Source: Actinomycetota bacterium
GTDB taxonomy: Bacteria > Actinomycetota > Acidimicrobiia > Acidimicrobiales > Microtrichaceae
Assembly (NCBI GenBank): GCA_016870275.1
Contig: VGBZ01000023.1
Location: 1-38,934 of the forward strand
Direction of reading: 5' to 3'
Length of the DNA stretch: 38,934 nt
In this document: positions 21,418 through 34,325 of the stretch, one piece after another
Layout of the letters: the number at the start of each line of letters is the position of its first letter
Numbering within the stretch: position 1 is the stretch's first letter
The notes under the pieces: generated by a model
Databases searched by the model: none
What the model was told of the DNA's origin: nothing
Seen by the model: the letters and a program-made list of their open reading frames with translations, nothing else
Program-made: the position numbers and the translations under genes

Positions 21418-22257
21418 TCAGACCCAGGCGCCGGATCGCAGGCGAGCGATCCGTTCGGCCGCCGGCGGGTGGGTCGAGAACAGGTTGCCCAGGCTGCGAC
21501 CTCGCAACGGGTTGACGATGTAGGCCGAGGCCTCGGCGGGATTCACGTGCGACGGGATCCGCTGGGCCGATGCCTCGAGTGTCTGGAGTGCCCGGGCGAG
21601 CGGCTCACCGGTGCCGAGCAGGCGAGCCGCTGAGGCGTCCGCCTCGAACTCCCGGCTCCGACTGATGGCGGCCTGGATCAGGCCCGCAGCGAGCGGCGCC
21701 AGGATGATCATCAGCAGCGCCGCAAACGGGTTCTCGCGGTCATCGGACCGTCCACCGCCGAAGATCAACGCCCACTGGGCCATGTTCGCCAGGAACGTGA
21801 TGCCCATGGCGACCGCTGCGGCGACCGACCCAATGAGGATGTCGCGGTTGCGGACGTGGGCGAGCTCGTGAGCGAGCACCCCTTGGATCTGGTCCCAGTC
21901 GAGCGTCATCAGCAGGCCCTCGGTGACACACACTGCGGCGTTGGCCGGATTGCGACCAGTGGCGAAGGCGTTGGGCTGCTGCTCCGGCGAGACGTAGAGC
22001 CGGGGCACGGGCAGGTCGGCCCGTTCGCAGAGTTCGGAGATGATCCGGTGGTACTGCGGCATCTGCTCCGCTGTGACCTCCATGGCCCGGGCCGAGCGGA
22101 TCGCCAGACGATCCGAGAACCAGTACGACCCGCCGCAGAACACCAGCCCGATGAGCAGGCCGACGACGACGCCGCCCTGCCCCCAGAACGACCCGATGAA
22201 CATGCACAGCCCACCGAGGCCGGCGAGCAGAACGGCGGTCCTAGCGTTGTTACCCAT
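21418..22257 (-). CDS. htpX: Membrane zinc metalloprotease HtpX
   Basis: HtpX (M48 family) degrades misfolded membrane proteins. The 279-residue protein has two N-terminal membrane helices (about 7-24 and 27-45), the zinc motif HELAH at 130-134, the further ligand segment SREFEADASA (Glu203), and a second hydrophobic pair at about 143-165 and 178-198. Length and order match the family. ATG start at 22255-22257. It lies between the palindrome and a HAD phosphatase gene, 125 bp away. Confidence 0.94.
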   Translation of the reverse strand: MGNNARTAVLLAGLGGLCMFIGSFWGQGGVVVGLLIGLVFCGGSYWFSDRLAIRSARAMEVTAEQMPQYHRIISELCERADLPVPRLYVSPEQQPNAFATGRNPANAAVCVTEGLLMTLDWDQIQGVLAHELAHVRNRDILIGSVAAAVAMGITFLANMAQWALIFGGGRSDDRENPFAALLMIILAPLAAGLIQAAISRSREFEADASAARLLGTGEPLARALQTLEASAQRIPSHVNPAEASAYIVNPLRGRSLGNLFSTHPPAAERIARLRSGAWV

Positions 22258-22382
22258 TGGCGCGAACCTCCTGAGATCCGAACACCTGACATCGACAACC
22301 TACGTTCGTTGTGACGAAGCCGATCCGCAGGTCCGCCCCGGGCTGAGCGGCGCTTCAGTCCCGCTGGCCGGGACCGGCCGGG

Positions 22383-22880
22383 TCACTCGTAGTAACCGGA
22401 GTGGATGTAGATGCACGGAACGCCCTGCGTGTGGAACATGTGGACGTTGCGCGGGTCGTCCTCGAATGCCAGTCGCAGGTCGTACTCCCGGCTCCGCAAC
22501 TCCGTCACCGTCCGCTGCTTGAAGCTCCGGGCCGCCATGTAGTCGCCGTACTCCCGCATGATGAGCAGGTCCCAGCGCAACTGGTAGCGGTCGAGCCAGC
22601 CCAGGGTCTGCGGGCGCACCCTGATCGGGCGGGCGGTGAGCAGCACCACCTGCAGGTCGGACTCGAGCACGTCGAGCAGTCGGGCGACCTCGGCGATCAG
22701 ATCGTCGTCACCACAGGCATGGAAGAACGCCTCCCAGTCGCGGAACGGGTACTCGAGGTAGTGCTGCCGGGTGCTCGCATCCGACAGCACGCCGTCCATG
22801 TCGAACACGACCGCAGCGGCCCCGGGCATGGGCTCGGTACGCCACAACCAGTTCTCGAACCGATGATCCTCGACGGGCAC
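22383..22880 (-). CDS. HAD-superfamily hydrolase, polynucleotide-kinase-phosphatase-like
   Basis: A phosphohydrolase of the HAD fold. With GTG at 22878-22880 the protein is 165 residues. Motif I is FDMDGVLSD (nucleophile Asp27, acid Asp29), motif II is VVLLTARP (Thr82), the motif III lysine is probably Lys121, and motif IV is AFEDDPRNV (Asp141, Asp142). The C-terminus NVHMFHTQGVPCIYIHSGYYE-like pattern resembles the phosphatase half of T4 polynucleotide kinase, so a nucleic-acid 3'-phosphate substrate is possible but unproven. The frame runs upstream into the lipoprotein gene, so the start is uncertain; ATG at 22829 is an alternative. Confidence 0.83.
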   Translation of the reverse strand: MPVEDHRFENWLWRTEPMPGAAAVVFDMDGVLSDASTRQHYLEYPFRDWEAFFHACGDDDLIAEVARLLDVLESDLQVVLLTARPIRVRPQTLGWLDRYQLRWDLLIMREYGDYMAARSFKQRTVTELRSREYDLRLAFEDDPRNVHMFHTQGVPCIYIHSGYYE

Positions 22881-22935
22881 GGCGTGCAGGCTACCGGGCT
22901 CGGGCCGGATGCCTCCACGACCGAGGCTGCGGCGC

Positions 22936-23406
22936 TCAGCTCCGGGCCGGACCAGCCGCAGGATTCTCCGAGACGATGGAGACCGCCGCATCGACGCCCA
23001 TCGAGCGGAGCTCGTCACGCACCACGAGCAATGCGCCCAGGTCGGCGACCTCGAAGCGGGCGACGTGCAGCCCCAAGCGGTCAGCGGAGAACACGATCTC
23101 TCCGCCGGAAGCGGTGACCGCCGCCAGGTCCGGGCCGGTGATCGCGCCGGTGGACTTGATCACCAGCTCGTCCGGGCTGACGGTGGCGGGATCGATCTCT
23201 GCCGGACCCGGGTCGAGGGGCTCGCCCTGGCGGCGTTCGGGAGTGGTCGGTTGCGCCCCGACGTCGACCGGCTCGGAATCTCCCGGGGGCGTCGTCGTCT
23301 CGTCCCCACAGGCTGCGAGTGCGAGGAACGGGAGGGCGAGGAGCATCGCTGCGATGCGCCCGACGGGGCGACCCCCCGACGCGTTGGTTCGGTCGCGTGC
23401 GTTCAT
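22936..23406 (-). CDS. Predicted lipoprotein with S8-propeptide-like tail
   Basis: Function unknown. The 156-residue product has a basic start, a hydrophobic stretch and the lipobox LAAC (Cys about 33), then a Pro/Glu/Thr-rich linker. The remainder (about 78-145: DELVIKS, LGLHVARFEV, LVVRDELRSMGVDAAVS) resembles the inhibitor-I9/subtilisin propeptide fold, but no protease domain follows. The ribosome site GGAGGTGA overlaps the stop of the VWA-like remnant 7 bp upstream, so it was probably co-transcribed with that gene when intact. Confidence 0.75.
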   Translation of the reverse strand: MNARDRTNASGGRPVGRIAAMLLALPFLALAACGDETTTPPGDSEPVDVGAQPTTPERRQGEPLDPGPAEIDPATVSPDELVIKSTGAITGPDLAAVTASGGEIVFSADRLGLHVARFEVADLGALLVVRDELRSMGVDAAVSIVSENPAAGPARS

Positions 23407-23413
23407 CTTGGAC

Positions 23414-23624
23414 TCACCTCCGGATCAACGAGAGCAGCTCGACGACCACGTCGGTGAGTGTACGGTCGCCGCTGAGGCGGGTGTAGGCCCCTCCGGTCAT
23501 CGATGTCCAGTATCGCCAGTACGGCTCGGTGCTGGTAACCGTGGCCGAATCGACGTGCAACAGGCGCGTGTCGGTCGCCATCAGTGCGGCGAGGGCATCG
23601 TCCTGGAAATCGATGTCGTCGCCT
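23414..23624 (-). pseudogene. 3' remnant of a von Willebrand A-like gene
   Basis: About 68 codons are readable: DFQDDALAALMATDTRLLHV, then YWRYWTSMTGGAY, then LTDVVVELLSLIRR and TGA at 23414-23416. The TGGAY segment followed by a short helix fits the end of a VWA domain. No start codon or upstream VWA sequence is present: the frame runs straight into the glutamate-synthase-like remnant near 23610-23630. So only the C-terminal end survives. The VWA assignment is moderate because so little is left. Confidence 0.55.
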
Positions 23625-24482
23625 CCGCCACCTCCTCGACGAAGTCGACGAGTCCGTCGACGTCGTCGAACGCCGAGTGCCGCGCCGGACTCCGGCAGTC
23701 CTCCCCGACGGGGATCCCGCAGGCCCGAGCGATCTCGGGGGTGACCTTCACACCAAGCAGCAGTCCGCCGAGTCACGGTCTTGCGCCCTGGGAGAGCTTC
23801 ACCTCGATGGCCCGCACGGGTGCACCGGCGACCTCGTCGACGAGCCGGGGCAACGAGAACGGCCCGTCGGCCTCCCGGCAACCGACGTACCCGGTGCCCA
23901 CCTGCACCACGAGATCGCCGCCGTGGCGGTGGTGCAGCGAGATCCCGCCCTCGCCGGTGTTCTGGTGGCAGTCGATGAGCGCAGCGGCCCGGTTGAGCGA
24001 CTCGACCGCAGCGCCGGAGAGCGACCCAAACTCATGCCGGAGATGTTCACCAGCGACGACGGCCGGAACGCACCCGCCCGGCGGACCCCGCCGACGACCT
24101 TGGCGCACGGGACCGGGAAGCTCCACTCCGGTCCTGCCGGCTCCGCCGGATTCGGCAGCTCGGGGAACGCCGCCCGGACCACGATCAGGTAGTCCGGGGT
24201 GGTGTCGAGGTGGTTGTCGGTACCGAACCCGAAGGTGTTGTCACGTCGGTAGGCAGAGGTGTAGATCCACCGACGCTGGTCCCGACTGAACGGCTTCTCC
24301 TCGTCGTTGCTGGTCAGGATGTACTGGCGCAACTCGGGACCGAACGACTCGAGTGCGTGGCGGAAGTGGCCGATCACCGGGTAGCTGCGGAGGATCGCGT
24401 GGCGGCGCTGGGTGACGTCGTACACGGCGACGCCGAGGACCGCGAGCACCGCCAGTCCGATGACGCCGATTGCCCAACCCAC
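23625..24482 (-). pseudogene. Truncated FMN-type glutamate-synthase-like gene
   Basis: The family (GltB-domain-2-like, FMN-binding, about 500 residues with an N-terminal membrane helix) is clear: a helix, then TQRRHAILRSYPVIGHFRHA, GPELRQYILTSNDEEKPFSR, FGFGTDN, CAKVVGG, NTGEGGIS, GTGYVGCR and AIEVKLSQGA. Three lesions are visible. One base is missing in a T-run (AAA on the plus strand, 24028-24030), after NISGMS. An in-frame TGA at 23773-23775 replaces an expected Gly codon after LSQGARP. After about residue 285 (DFVEEVAEAT) homology stops and VWA-like sequence begins, so the FMN-binding half is gone. GTG start at 24480-24482. Confidence 0.85.
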
Positions 24483-24494
24483 GTCGCGCGCGCA

Positions 24495-24640
24495 ACCGGT
24501 GCCCGCACCGGTGCCCGCACCGGGATCGGGCCGGGTTCAAGTCGGGATCAAGCCGGGGCCGGGATCGGGCCGGGATCAAGCCGGGGCCGGGATCGGGCCG
24601 GGTTCAAGTCGGGATCAAGCCGGGGCCGGGATCGGGCCGG
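24495..24640. repeat. GC-rich tandem repeats between acs and the pseudogene
   Basis: First, 12-bp units ACCGGTGCCCGC at 24495 and 24507. Then longer units at 24521-24559 (39 bp), 24560-24587 (28 bp, an internally shortened copy), 24588-24626 (39 bp, identical to the first) and a partial unit from 24627. The plus strand has closely spaced G-runs (GGG ATC GGG CC GGG) compatible with G-quadruplex formation. This fills the 219-bp gap; no gene is supported there. Confidence 0.88.
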
Positions 24641-24701
24641 CGGTCCGGACGACTCGGGCGTGGGTTGCCGAGCCGAGACCCGTGTCGGCGCCCGCAGACG
24701 G

Positions 24702-26699
<1,998 letters not shown>

Positions 26700-26771
26700 T
26701 GCTGACCCCCTGCTGTCCGGCGCTCGATGGTAGATCGGCGACGGTGCGCAAACCCGGCCCCATTCCGCCCC

Positions 26772-26798
26772 GCCCCCCGCCCCCCGCCCCCCGCCCCC
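26772..26798. repeat. C-rich heptamer repeat beside palindrome copy 2
   Basis: GCCCCCC occurs three times in a row (26772, 26779, 26786), followed by GCCCCC. On the other side of the palindrome is a G-rich run (26857-26880), so the two flanks could pair and extend the hairpin. Confidence 0.85.
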
Positions 26799-26801
26799 GC
26801 C

Positions 26802-26851
26802 GCTTTGTGGTGCGAGCGACATGCATATGCATGTCGCTCGCACCACAAAGC
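26802..26851. repeat. Perfect 50-bp intergenic palindrome, copy 2
   Basis: GCTTT, the arm GTGGTGCGAGCGACA, the centre TGCATATGCA and the mirror arms form a perfect 50-bp palindrome. The arm is the same as at 21351 apart from one base (G for T), and the opposite arm carries the matching change (C for A). It lies between midA and acs, both minus strand, and could end the nuo-midA transcript. Confidence 0.92.
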
Positions 26852-26880
26852 TGGCTGGGGGGGGCAGGGGTGGAGGGGCG

Positions 26881-28008
26881 TCAGGGTTGGTGCCACTCGA
26901 GCACGCGGAACGCACCGAGTCCTGTCGGATCGGTGAGCGCCTCGGCCTCGGCGACACGGCTCCGGGCCCGCAGTGCGGCCAGGTCACCCACTCCAGCACG
27001 GCCCTCCCACTCCCGACGACCCTCGTCGAGGAGTTCGGCCATGCCGTTGGCGTCGAGCCACTCCGCCTGGGCCAGATCGACCTGAGGGGCCCCGACTGCG
27101 ACGAGTTGATCGACAGCGACCTCGACGGTGACGTCCTGTCGCCCGGGCCACTCCAACGGCGTGCCCCCTCGACCGTGCGCAACGTAGGTGCGGACCCACT
27201 CGCCCCACGGGCGCCGTCCGAGCGATGCGGTCGTGCTGCTCGCATAGTCGAACACCACCACCGCGCCCCGGTCGACGATCTCCCGGGCGCTGCGCAGCCA
27301 GTCGACCGCTGAGTCCTGAAGGGGGATCCGCTCACCGACGGTGGCGTCGGGCGCGAGGGCTGCGGCCCGCTCAGCGGTGGTCGCATCGGTCGGGACGAGC
27401 AACTCGACGAGGGAGTCGCTCCGGCCGGTGACGCGCACCTCGGACCAGTCGGAGTCGGTGCGTTCGAGGAGGCGGAACGCCAGGTTGTCGAGCAGTTCGT
27501 TGGCGATCACCACGCCCGTCACCGGCTCTGCAGGCAGGTCGGGCAACGACACGACGAACGGACCAGCGGCGGCGGGCAGGGGCTCGTCGGCCACGTCGTC
27601 GTGCTCCCGGCTCGCCCCGAGCACGACGAACGGCTCGGCGAGCGACAGGTGCTCACCCTGTCGGGCCCGGAGCGCCGGTGAGCGTTCGACGAGGACGTAA
27701 CGCAACGCTCCGGAACACGCCGGTTCAGCGGCGAGCACCGCCAACGCCAACGCTCCACGACCAGCACCGGCCTCCACCACCACGAACTCCTCGGGGCGAC
27801 CCAGTCGGGCCCACGTGGCGTCGAGGTACCGGGCGACGACGGTGCCGAAGAGCGGCCCGACCTCCGGACTGGTCAGGAAGTCCGCACCGGACCGTCCGGC
27901 TCCCCCGCCGCTGGCGTAGAACCCCCCGGAGCCGTAGAGCGCCAGGTCGACGAACTCGTCGAAGCGAACCGATCCCTGTCGATCGATGCGCTCGTCGAGC
28001 GCCTCCAC
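26881..28008 (-). CDS. midA: MidA/NDUFAF7-family SAM-dependent methyltransferase
   Basis: Class I methyltransferase of the DUF185 family. Eukaryotic members (NDUFAF7/MidA) dimethylate an arginine in the 49-kDa subunit of complex I and are needed for its assembly. The 375-residue protein has the family segments FDEFVDLALYGSGGFY and DFLTSPEVGPLFG, and SAM motif I VVVEAGAGRG (79-84 core). GTG start at 28006-28008 is 13 bp after the nuoN stop, so it is probably the last gene of the nuo operon. The target would be NuoD Arg69 (see nuoD); that step is inferred from the family and position. Confidence 0.9.
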   Translation of the reverse strand: MEALDERIDRQGSVRFDEFVDLALYGSGGFYASGGGAGRSGADFLTSPEVGPLFGTVVARYLDATWARLGRPEEFVVVEAGAGRGALALAVLAAEPACSGALRYVLVERSPALRARQGEHLSLAEPFVVLGASREHDDVADEPLPAAAGPFVVSLPDLPAEPVTGVVIANELLDNLAFRLLERTDSDWSEVRVTGRSDSLVELLVPTDATTAERAAALAPDATVGERIPLQDSAVDWLRSAREIVDRGAVVVFDYASSTTASLGRRPWGEWVRTYVAHGRGGTPLEWPGRQDVTVEVAVDQLVAVGAPQVDLAQAEWLDANGMAELLDEGRREWEGRAGVGDLAALRARSRVAEAEALTDPTGLGAFRVLEWHQP

Positions 28009-28021
28009 GTGCCGGCGTCGA

Positions 28022-29536
28022 TCAGGGGCCGCCGACGGCGAGCGGCCCGTACTCGGTGACGTTGGTGATCAGGCCCGGGAGCACCCCGAGCACGAGTGTC
28101 ACGACCAGCGACAACACCACAGCGGCGCTCAGCGAGGCCGGCACCGGCACCGGGGCGACGTCGCCGTCAGGAGCGTCGTCGAACCACATCGCCTTGGCGA
28201 CCTTCAGGTAGTAGTACGCAGCAATCGCAGTGTTGACGGCCATGAAGATCGCCGTGACGAAGCCGAGGACCGTCTCGGCCTCCACCAGCACGGAGAACAC
28301 ACCGAACTTGGCGTACCAGCCGCCGAGCGGCGGGATGCCGATCAGCGACGCCAGGAACAACGTGAGTGCCACGGCCATCCCCGGCATGTAGGAGAAGAGG
28401 CCGCCGAAGGAGTCGATCTCCGCCGAGCGGGTCTTGCGGGCGACGGCGATCACGACGGCGAAGGCACCGAGGTTCATGGCGGCGTAGATGACCAGGTAGA
28501 TCACGATCGCCTGACGGGACTGGACGGGCAGTTCGTCGGCGACGACGAACGGAGCGAGCATGAATCCGGCCTGTGCGATGCCCGAGTAGGCGAGCATGCG
28601 GACGACGTTGGTCTGCCGCAGAGCGATCAGATTCCCGACGGTCATGGACAGGATCGACAGGACGAAGAACACCGGCTGGATCACATCCGGGCGGACGATG
28701 AAGCAGAAGTAGACGATCTGGATGAGGGCCACGAACCCGGCCGCCTTGGACGCCACGGCCAAGAACGCAGTCACGGGTGTGGGAGCACCCTCGTAGGTGT
28801 CGGGCGCCCACACGTGGAACGGCACCGCCGAGACCTTGAAGGCGAAGCCGACGATCGTGAGCAGGATGGCCAGTGTGATGACCGGGATGCCCTCGCTGCC
28901 GACCTCGACCAGACGGGCGGCGATGTTGTCGAGCCGGGTGGACCCACCCACGCCGTAGACGAGTGACAGCCCGTAGAGCAGTACCGCCGAGGCGAACACC
29001 CCCATCAGGTAGTACTTGAGTCCGGCCTCGTTGGACCGGACGTCGCCCTTGCGCCATCCGGCGAGCATGTACGCCGGAATCGACAGCAGCTCGAGCGCCA
29101 CGAAGATGCCGACGAGGTCGCGGCTCGACGCCATGACCACCATGCCCAGCACGCTGCAGGCGAGCAGCGAGTAGTACTCGCTCTCCCAGTAGTCGCCCTC
29201 GGCCATGTAGTTGGTCGACAGCAGCACCACGACGTAGGCCGAGAGCACGAAGAGCGCCTTGAGGATGAGCGACATCGAGTCGACGACGTAGGACCCGCCG
29301 AAGAGGACCCGGTCGCCGCCCTCGGCGGCCACGGCGATGATCGGGATGAGCGCCAGGATGAATCCGAGGTTCGCCACGGCCGGGATGGCTGCCCGGGCCC
29401 GATCGAGCTTGATCGAGTCGAGCAGTACGAGCACGACGAACAGTGCCACGAGGACCACTTCCGGTCCGAGCGCGAGCCAGTCGATCGTCGGGGCCGTGAA
29501 CGGACCCGGGAGCAACTGGGCGAACAACGACAGCAC
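28022..29536 (-). CDS. nuoN: Complex I subunit N
   Basis: Antiporter-like membrane subunit of respiratory complex I, thought to form one of the proton channels. The 504-residue protein has about 14 predicted helices and the typical segments LLSIPAYMLAGW, YLLMGVFASAVLLYG-like (YYLMGVFASAVLLYG) and FHVWAPDTYEGAPTPVTAF. The key Glu of ALELLSIP and the Lys of VSAVPFH-type helix are present. GTG start at 29534-29536 is 6 bp after nuoM. Confidence 0.95.
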   Translation of the reverse strand: MLSLFAQLLPGPFTAPTIDWLALGPEVVLVALFVVLVLLDSIKLDRARAAIPAVANLGFILALIPIIAVAAEGGDRVLFGGSYVVDSMSLILKALFVLSAYVVVLLSTNYMAEGDYWESEYYSLLACSVLGMVVMASSRDLVGIFVALELLSIPAYMLAGWRKGDVRSNEAGLKYYLMGVFASAVLLYGLSLVYGVGGSTRLDNIAARLVEVGSEGIPVITLAILLTIVGFAFKVSAVPFHVWAPDTYEGAPTPVTAFLAVASKAAGFVALIQIVYFCFIVRPDVIQPVFFVLSILSMTVGNLIALRQTNVVRMLAYSGIAQAGFMLAPFVVADELPVQSRQAIVIYLVIYAAMNLGAFAVVIAVARKTRSAEIDSFGGLFSYMPGMAVALTLFLASLIGIPPLGGWYAKFGVFSVLVEAETVLGFVTAIFMAVNTAIAAYYYLKVAKAMWFDDAPDGDVAPVPVPASLSAAVVLSLVVTLVLGVLPGLITNVTEYGPLAVGGP

Positions 29537-29542
29537 CGTTGA

Positions 29543-31072
29543 TCAGCCCCCGACCGACGCAGCGATCGACTCGACCGCAGGGTTGACGACGTTGAAGATG
29601 AGACCCGGCACGAAGCCCAGCACGACGATGAGGATGAGCATCGGGGTCCAGGCGATCCACTCGGGCCGTTCGACGTCGTGGATGTGGTCGTCGCCGGCGA
29701 ACTCCTCGGTCGGCGTGCCGAACGCAGTCCGCTGGTACAGCCACAGCAGGTAGCCGGCGGCGAGCACGGTCCCGATCGCTGCGATGATCATCAGCGTGCG
29801 GAACAGCGGCACGCTGAGCCCGACCGCCGGGTTGTACGCCGCCAGGATCGCCGGGAACTCACCCCAGAAACCCGCCAGGCCGGGCAGCCCGAGTGACGCC
29901 ATGACCGACAGGCCCAGAATCCAACCCATCTTGGGCGCCTGGACCAGCAGTCCACCGAGTCGCTTGATCTCCAGAGTGTGGTACCGCTCCTTGATCGACC
30001 CGGCCAGGAAGAACAACATCCCGGTGATCAGGCCGTGGGCCACCATGCCGAACACCGCGGCGTTGAACCCGAGGTTGCTGAGCGTGGCAATCGCGAGCAT
30101 GACATAGCCCATGTGAGCCACCGATGAGAACGCAATGAGGCGCTTCATGTCGGTCTGGGCCAGACAGGCCAGTGCGCCGTAGATGATGCCGATCGTGGCG
30201 AGCACGCCGATGACCGGCGCCCACTGGCGGGCACCGATCGGCAGCAGCGGGATGGCGATGCGCAGGAACCCGTAGGTGCCCAGCTTCAACAGCACCGCTG
30301 CGAGGATCACCGAACCCTGCGTCGGCGCCTGGGTGTGGGCGTCCGGAAGCCATGTGTGGAACGGGAACATGGGGACCTTGATCCCGAACCCGAGGAACAT
30401 GCCGCCGAAGATGAGGATCTGAGCGGTCCTCGTCAGACCGGCGCCCCCGAACTCACGGAGTTCCGGGATGGAGAACGTCTGCTCGACCGACAGGTAGCTG
30501 ATCGCAATGAACGCCACGATCATCAGCGCCGAGCCGAACAGCGTGTAGAGGAAAAATTTGATCGATGCGTACTTTCGCTCGGGTCCACCCCAGACACCGA
30601 TCATGAAAAACATCGGCAGGAGCACGACCTCGAAGAACACGAAGAACAAAATGAGGTCCTGAGCGAGGAACGAGCCGATCATCCCCGTCTCGAGGACGAG
30701 CATGAGGATGAAGAACGCCTTCGGGTTGCCCGGCGCTGGAACGTGGTTCCAGGAGTAGATGAATACCAACGGCATGATCCCGACAGTGAGGATCAGCAGC
30801 GGCAGCGACATCCCGTCGAGCCCCATGATGAACCCCGAGTTGATGACCGAGATCCACTCGTAGTCGACGAAGAACTGCAACGACCCGGAGGCGTCGTAGT
30901 CGAAGTTGGCCATCAAGAGGATGCCGAACACGAGTGTCACGACCGACGTCACCAGCGCCAGCAGCTTGTGGGTGTCCTCGGATTCCTTGGGCACCAACAA
31001 CATCACGAGGGCGCCGACGAGCGGCACGAACGTGATGAGGATCAGGCCCCAGTCGTTCAGGAACTCTTTCAT
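29543..31072 (-). CDS. nuoM: Complex I subunit M
   Basis: Antiporter-like proton-channel subunit, 509 residues with about 14 helices. Signatures are GLDGMSLPLLILT, FFVFFEVVLLPMFFMIG (channel Glu in FFEVVLLP), FHTWLPDAHTQAPT and the conserved GYVMLAIATL region. ATG start at 31070-31072, 23 bp after nuoL and 6 bp before nuoN. Normal length and order. Confidence 0.96.
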   Translation of the reverse strand: MKEFLNDWGLILITFVPLVGALVMLLVPKESEDTHKLLALVTSVVTLVFGILLMANFDYDASGSLQFFVDYEWISVINSGFIMGLDGMSLPLLILTVGIMPLVFIYSWNHVPAPGNPKAFFILMLVLETGMIGSFLAQDLILFFVFFEVVLLPMFFMIGVWGGPERKYASIKFFLYTLFGSALMIVAFIAISYLSVEQTFSIPELREFGGAGLTRTAQILIFGGMFLGFGIKVPMFPFHTWLPDAHTQAPTQGSVILAAVLLKLGTYGFLRIAIPLLPIGARQWAPVIGVLATIGIIYGALACLAQTDMKRLIAFSSVAHMGYVMLAIATLSNLGFNAAVFGMVAHGLITGMLFFLAGSIKERYHTLEIKRLGGLLVQAPKMGWILGLSVMASLGLPGLAGFWGEFPAILAAYNPAVGLSVPLFRTLMIIAAIGTVLAAGYLLWLYQRTAFGTPTEEFAGDDHIHDVERPEWIAWTPMLILIVVLGFVPGLIFNVVNPAVESIAASVGG

Positions 31073-31095
31073 GGGAACGTCGATCTCCTACTCGA

Positions 31096-33426
<2,331 letters not shown>

Positions 33427-33436
33427 GCTGTGTGCC

Positions 33437-33733
33437 TCAGCCCTTCAGCTCATCGAGCTGGTCGATGTCGACCGAGCGCCGGTTGCGGTAGATGAGCAGG
33501 ACGATCGCCAGACCCACGCCGACCTCTGCGGCGGCCACAGCGATCACGAACAGGGCGAACACCTGGCCACCGAGGCCCCAGTAGGTACTGAACGCAATCA
33601 GGTTGATGTTCACGGCGTTGAGGATGAGTTCGACCGACATGAGCACCAACACGCCGTTCTTGCGCACGATCACGCCGTACACGCCGACGGAGAACAGGAT
33701 CGCGGCGAGCAGGAGGAACTGGTTCAACAACAT
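33437..33733 (-). CDS. nuoK: Complex I subunit K
   Basis: Small membrane subunit that forms part of the E-channel. The 98 residues make three helices. The conserved glutamates are visible in LVLMSVELILNAVNI (helix 2) and AAAEVGVGLAIV (helix 3). ATG start at 33731-33733, 4 bp after nuoJ and 10 bp before nuoL. Confidence 0.96.
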   Translation of the reverse strand: MLLNQFLLLAAILFSVGVYGVIVRKNGVLVLMSVELILNAVNINLIAFSTYWGLGGQVFALFVIAVAAAEVGVGLAIVLLIYRNRRSVDIDQLDELKG

Positions 33734-33737
33734 GGCG

Positions 33738-34325
33738 TCAGTCCCTCCTGGCCAGGACGATCGCGCCGATGAGGGCTCCGGTGAGCAGGACCGACACCAC
33801 TTCGAACGGAATCAGGTAGTCGGCGAAGATCTCGTTCGCGAGCGCCTGGGTCCGGCCGTTGCCCGAGCCGCCGATCTGAACCGAGGTGCCGGTGACACCG
33901 CTGACCTGCGGCAGGTCGTAGGCGGCGAAGTCGAGGCGGTCGGTGCCCCAGGACCGGGTCAACGAGAAGCCGATGACCACCAGCAGGAGGACACCGACGA
34001 CCGCACCGATCCAGCGCTGGTTGTTGTCGAGGTCGTCGGACTTCCCGAGGGGGGCTCTGGTCAACATGATGCCGAACAGGAACAACACGATGATGGCGCC
34101 GATGTAGACGAGCAGTTGGGTGAGCGCCAGGAACTCAGCCTGGAGAATCAGGTAGACGACGGCGTTGCCGCCGAGCACGACCACGAGCCACAGGGCGGCG
34201 TGCACGATGTTGCGGGTTGTCACCACTCGGATGGCCGCCACGACCATGAGCACGGCGAGCACCGCAAAGGCCACGTTCCCGGGAACGTCGAACGTGGTCT
34301 CCGTTGCGAGCACCAGTCCGCTCAC
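33738..34325 (-). CDS. nuoJ: Complex I subunit J
   Basis: Membrane subunit J, 195 residues with about five helices. Conserved segments are [37 protein letters not shown] (helix 3 with its pi-bulge region) and the C-terminal [20 protein letters not shown] at 34323-34325 overlaps the nuoI stop by four bases (GTGA), implying coupled translation. The frame is open further upstream inside nuoI but has no family similarity there. Confidence 0.94.
   Translation of the reverse strand: MSGLVLATETTFDVPGNVAFAVLAVLMVVAAIRVVTTRNIVHAALWLVVVLGGNAVVYLILQAEFLALTQLLVYIGAIIVLFLFGIMLTRAPLGKSDDLDNNQRWIGAVVGVLLLVVIGFSLTRSWGTDRLDFAAYDLPQVSGVTGTSVQIGGSGNGRTQALANEIFADYLIPFEVVSVLLTGALIGAIVLARRD

Noticed and set aside
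23773-24030. Sequencing errors as the only cause of the broken glutamate-synthase-like frame
   Set aside because: The single-base loss could be an error, but the separate Gly-to-stop change and the loss of the whole C-terminal half cannot be explained that way; still worth checking in reads.
24495-24640. Repeat array considered as CRISPR
   Set aside because: Units are head to tail with no unique spacers, and no cas gene is near.
26700-27386. Upstream extension of the acs frame
   Set aside because: It is antisense-like sequence inside midA and across the palindrome; acetyl-CoA synthetase homology starts at the GTG at 26697-26699.
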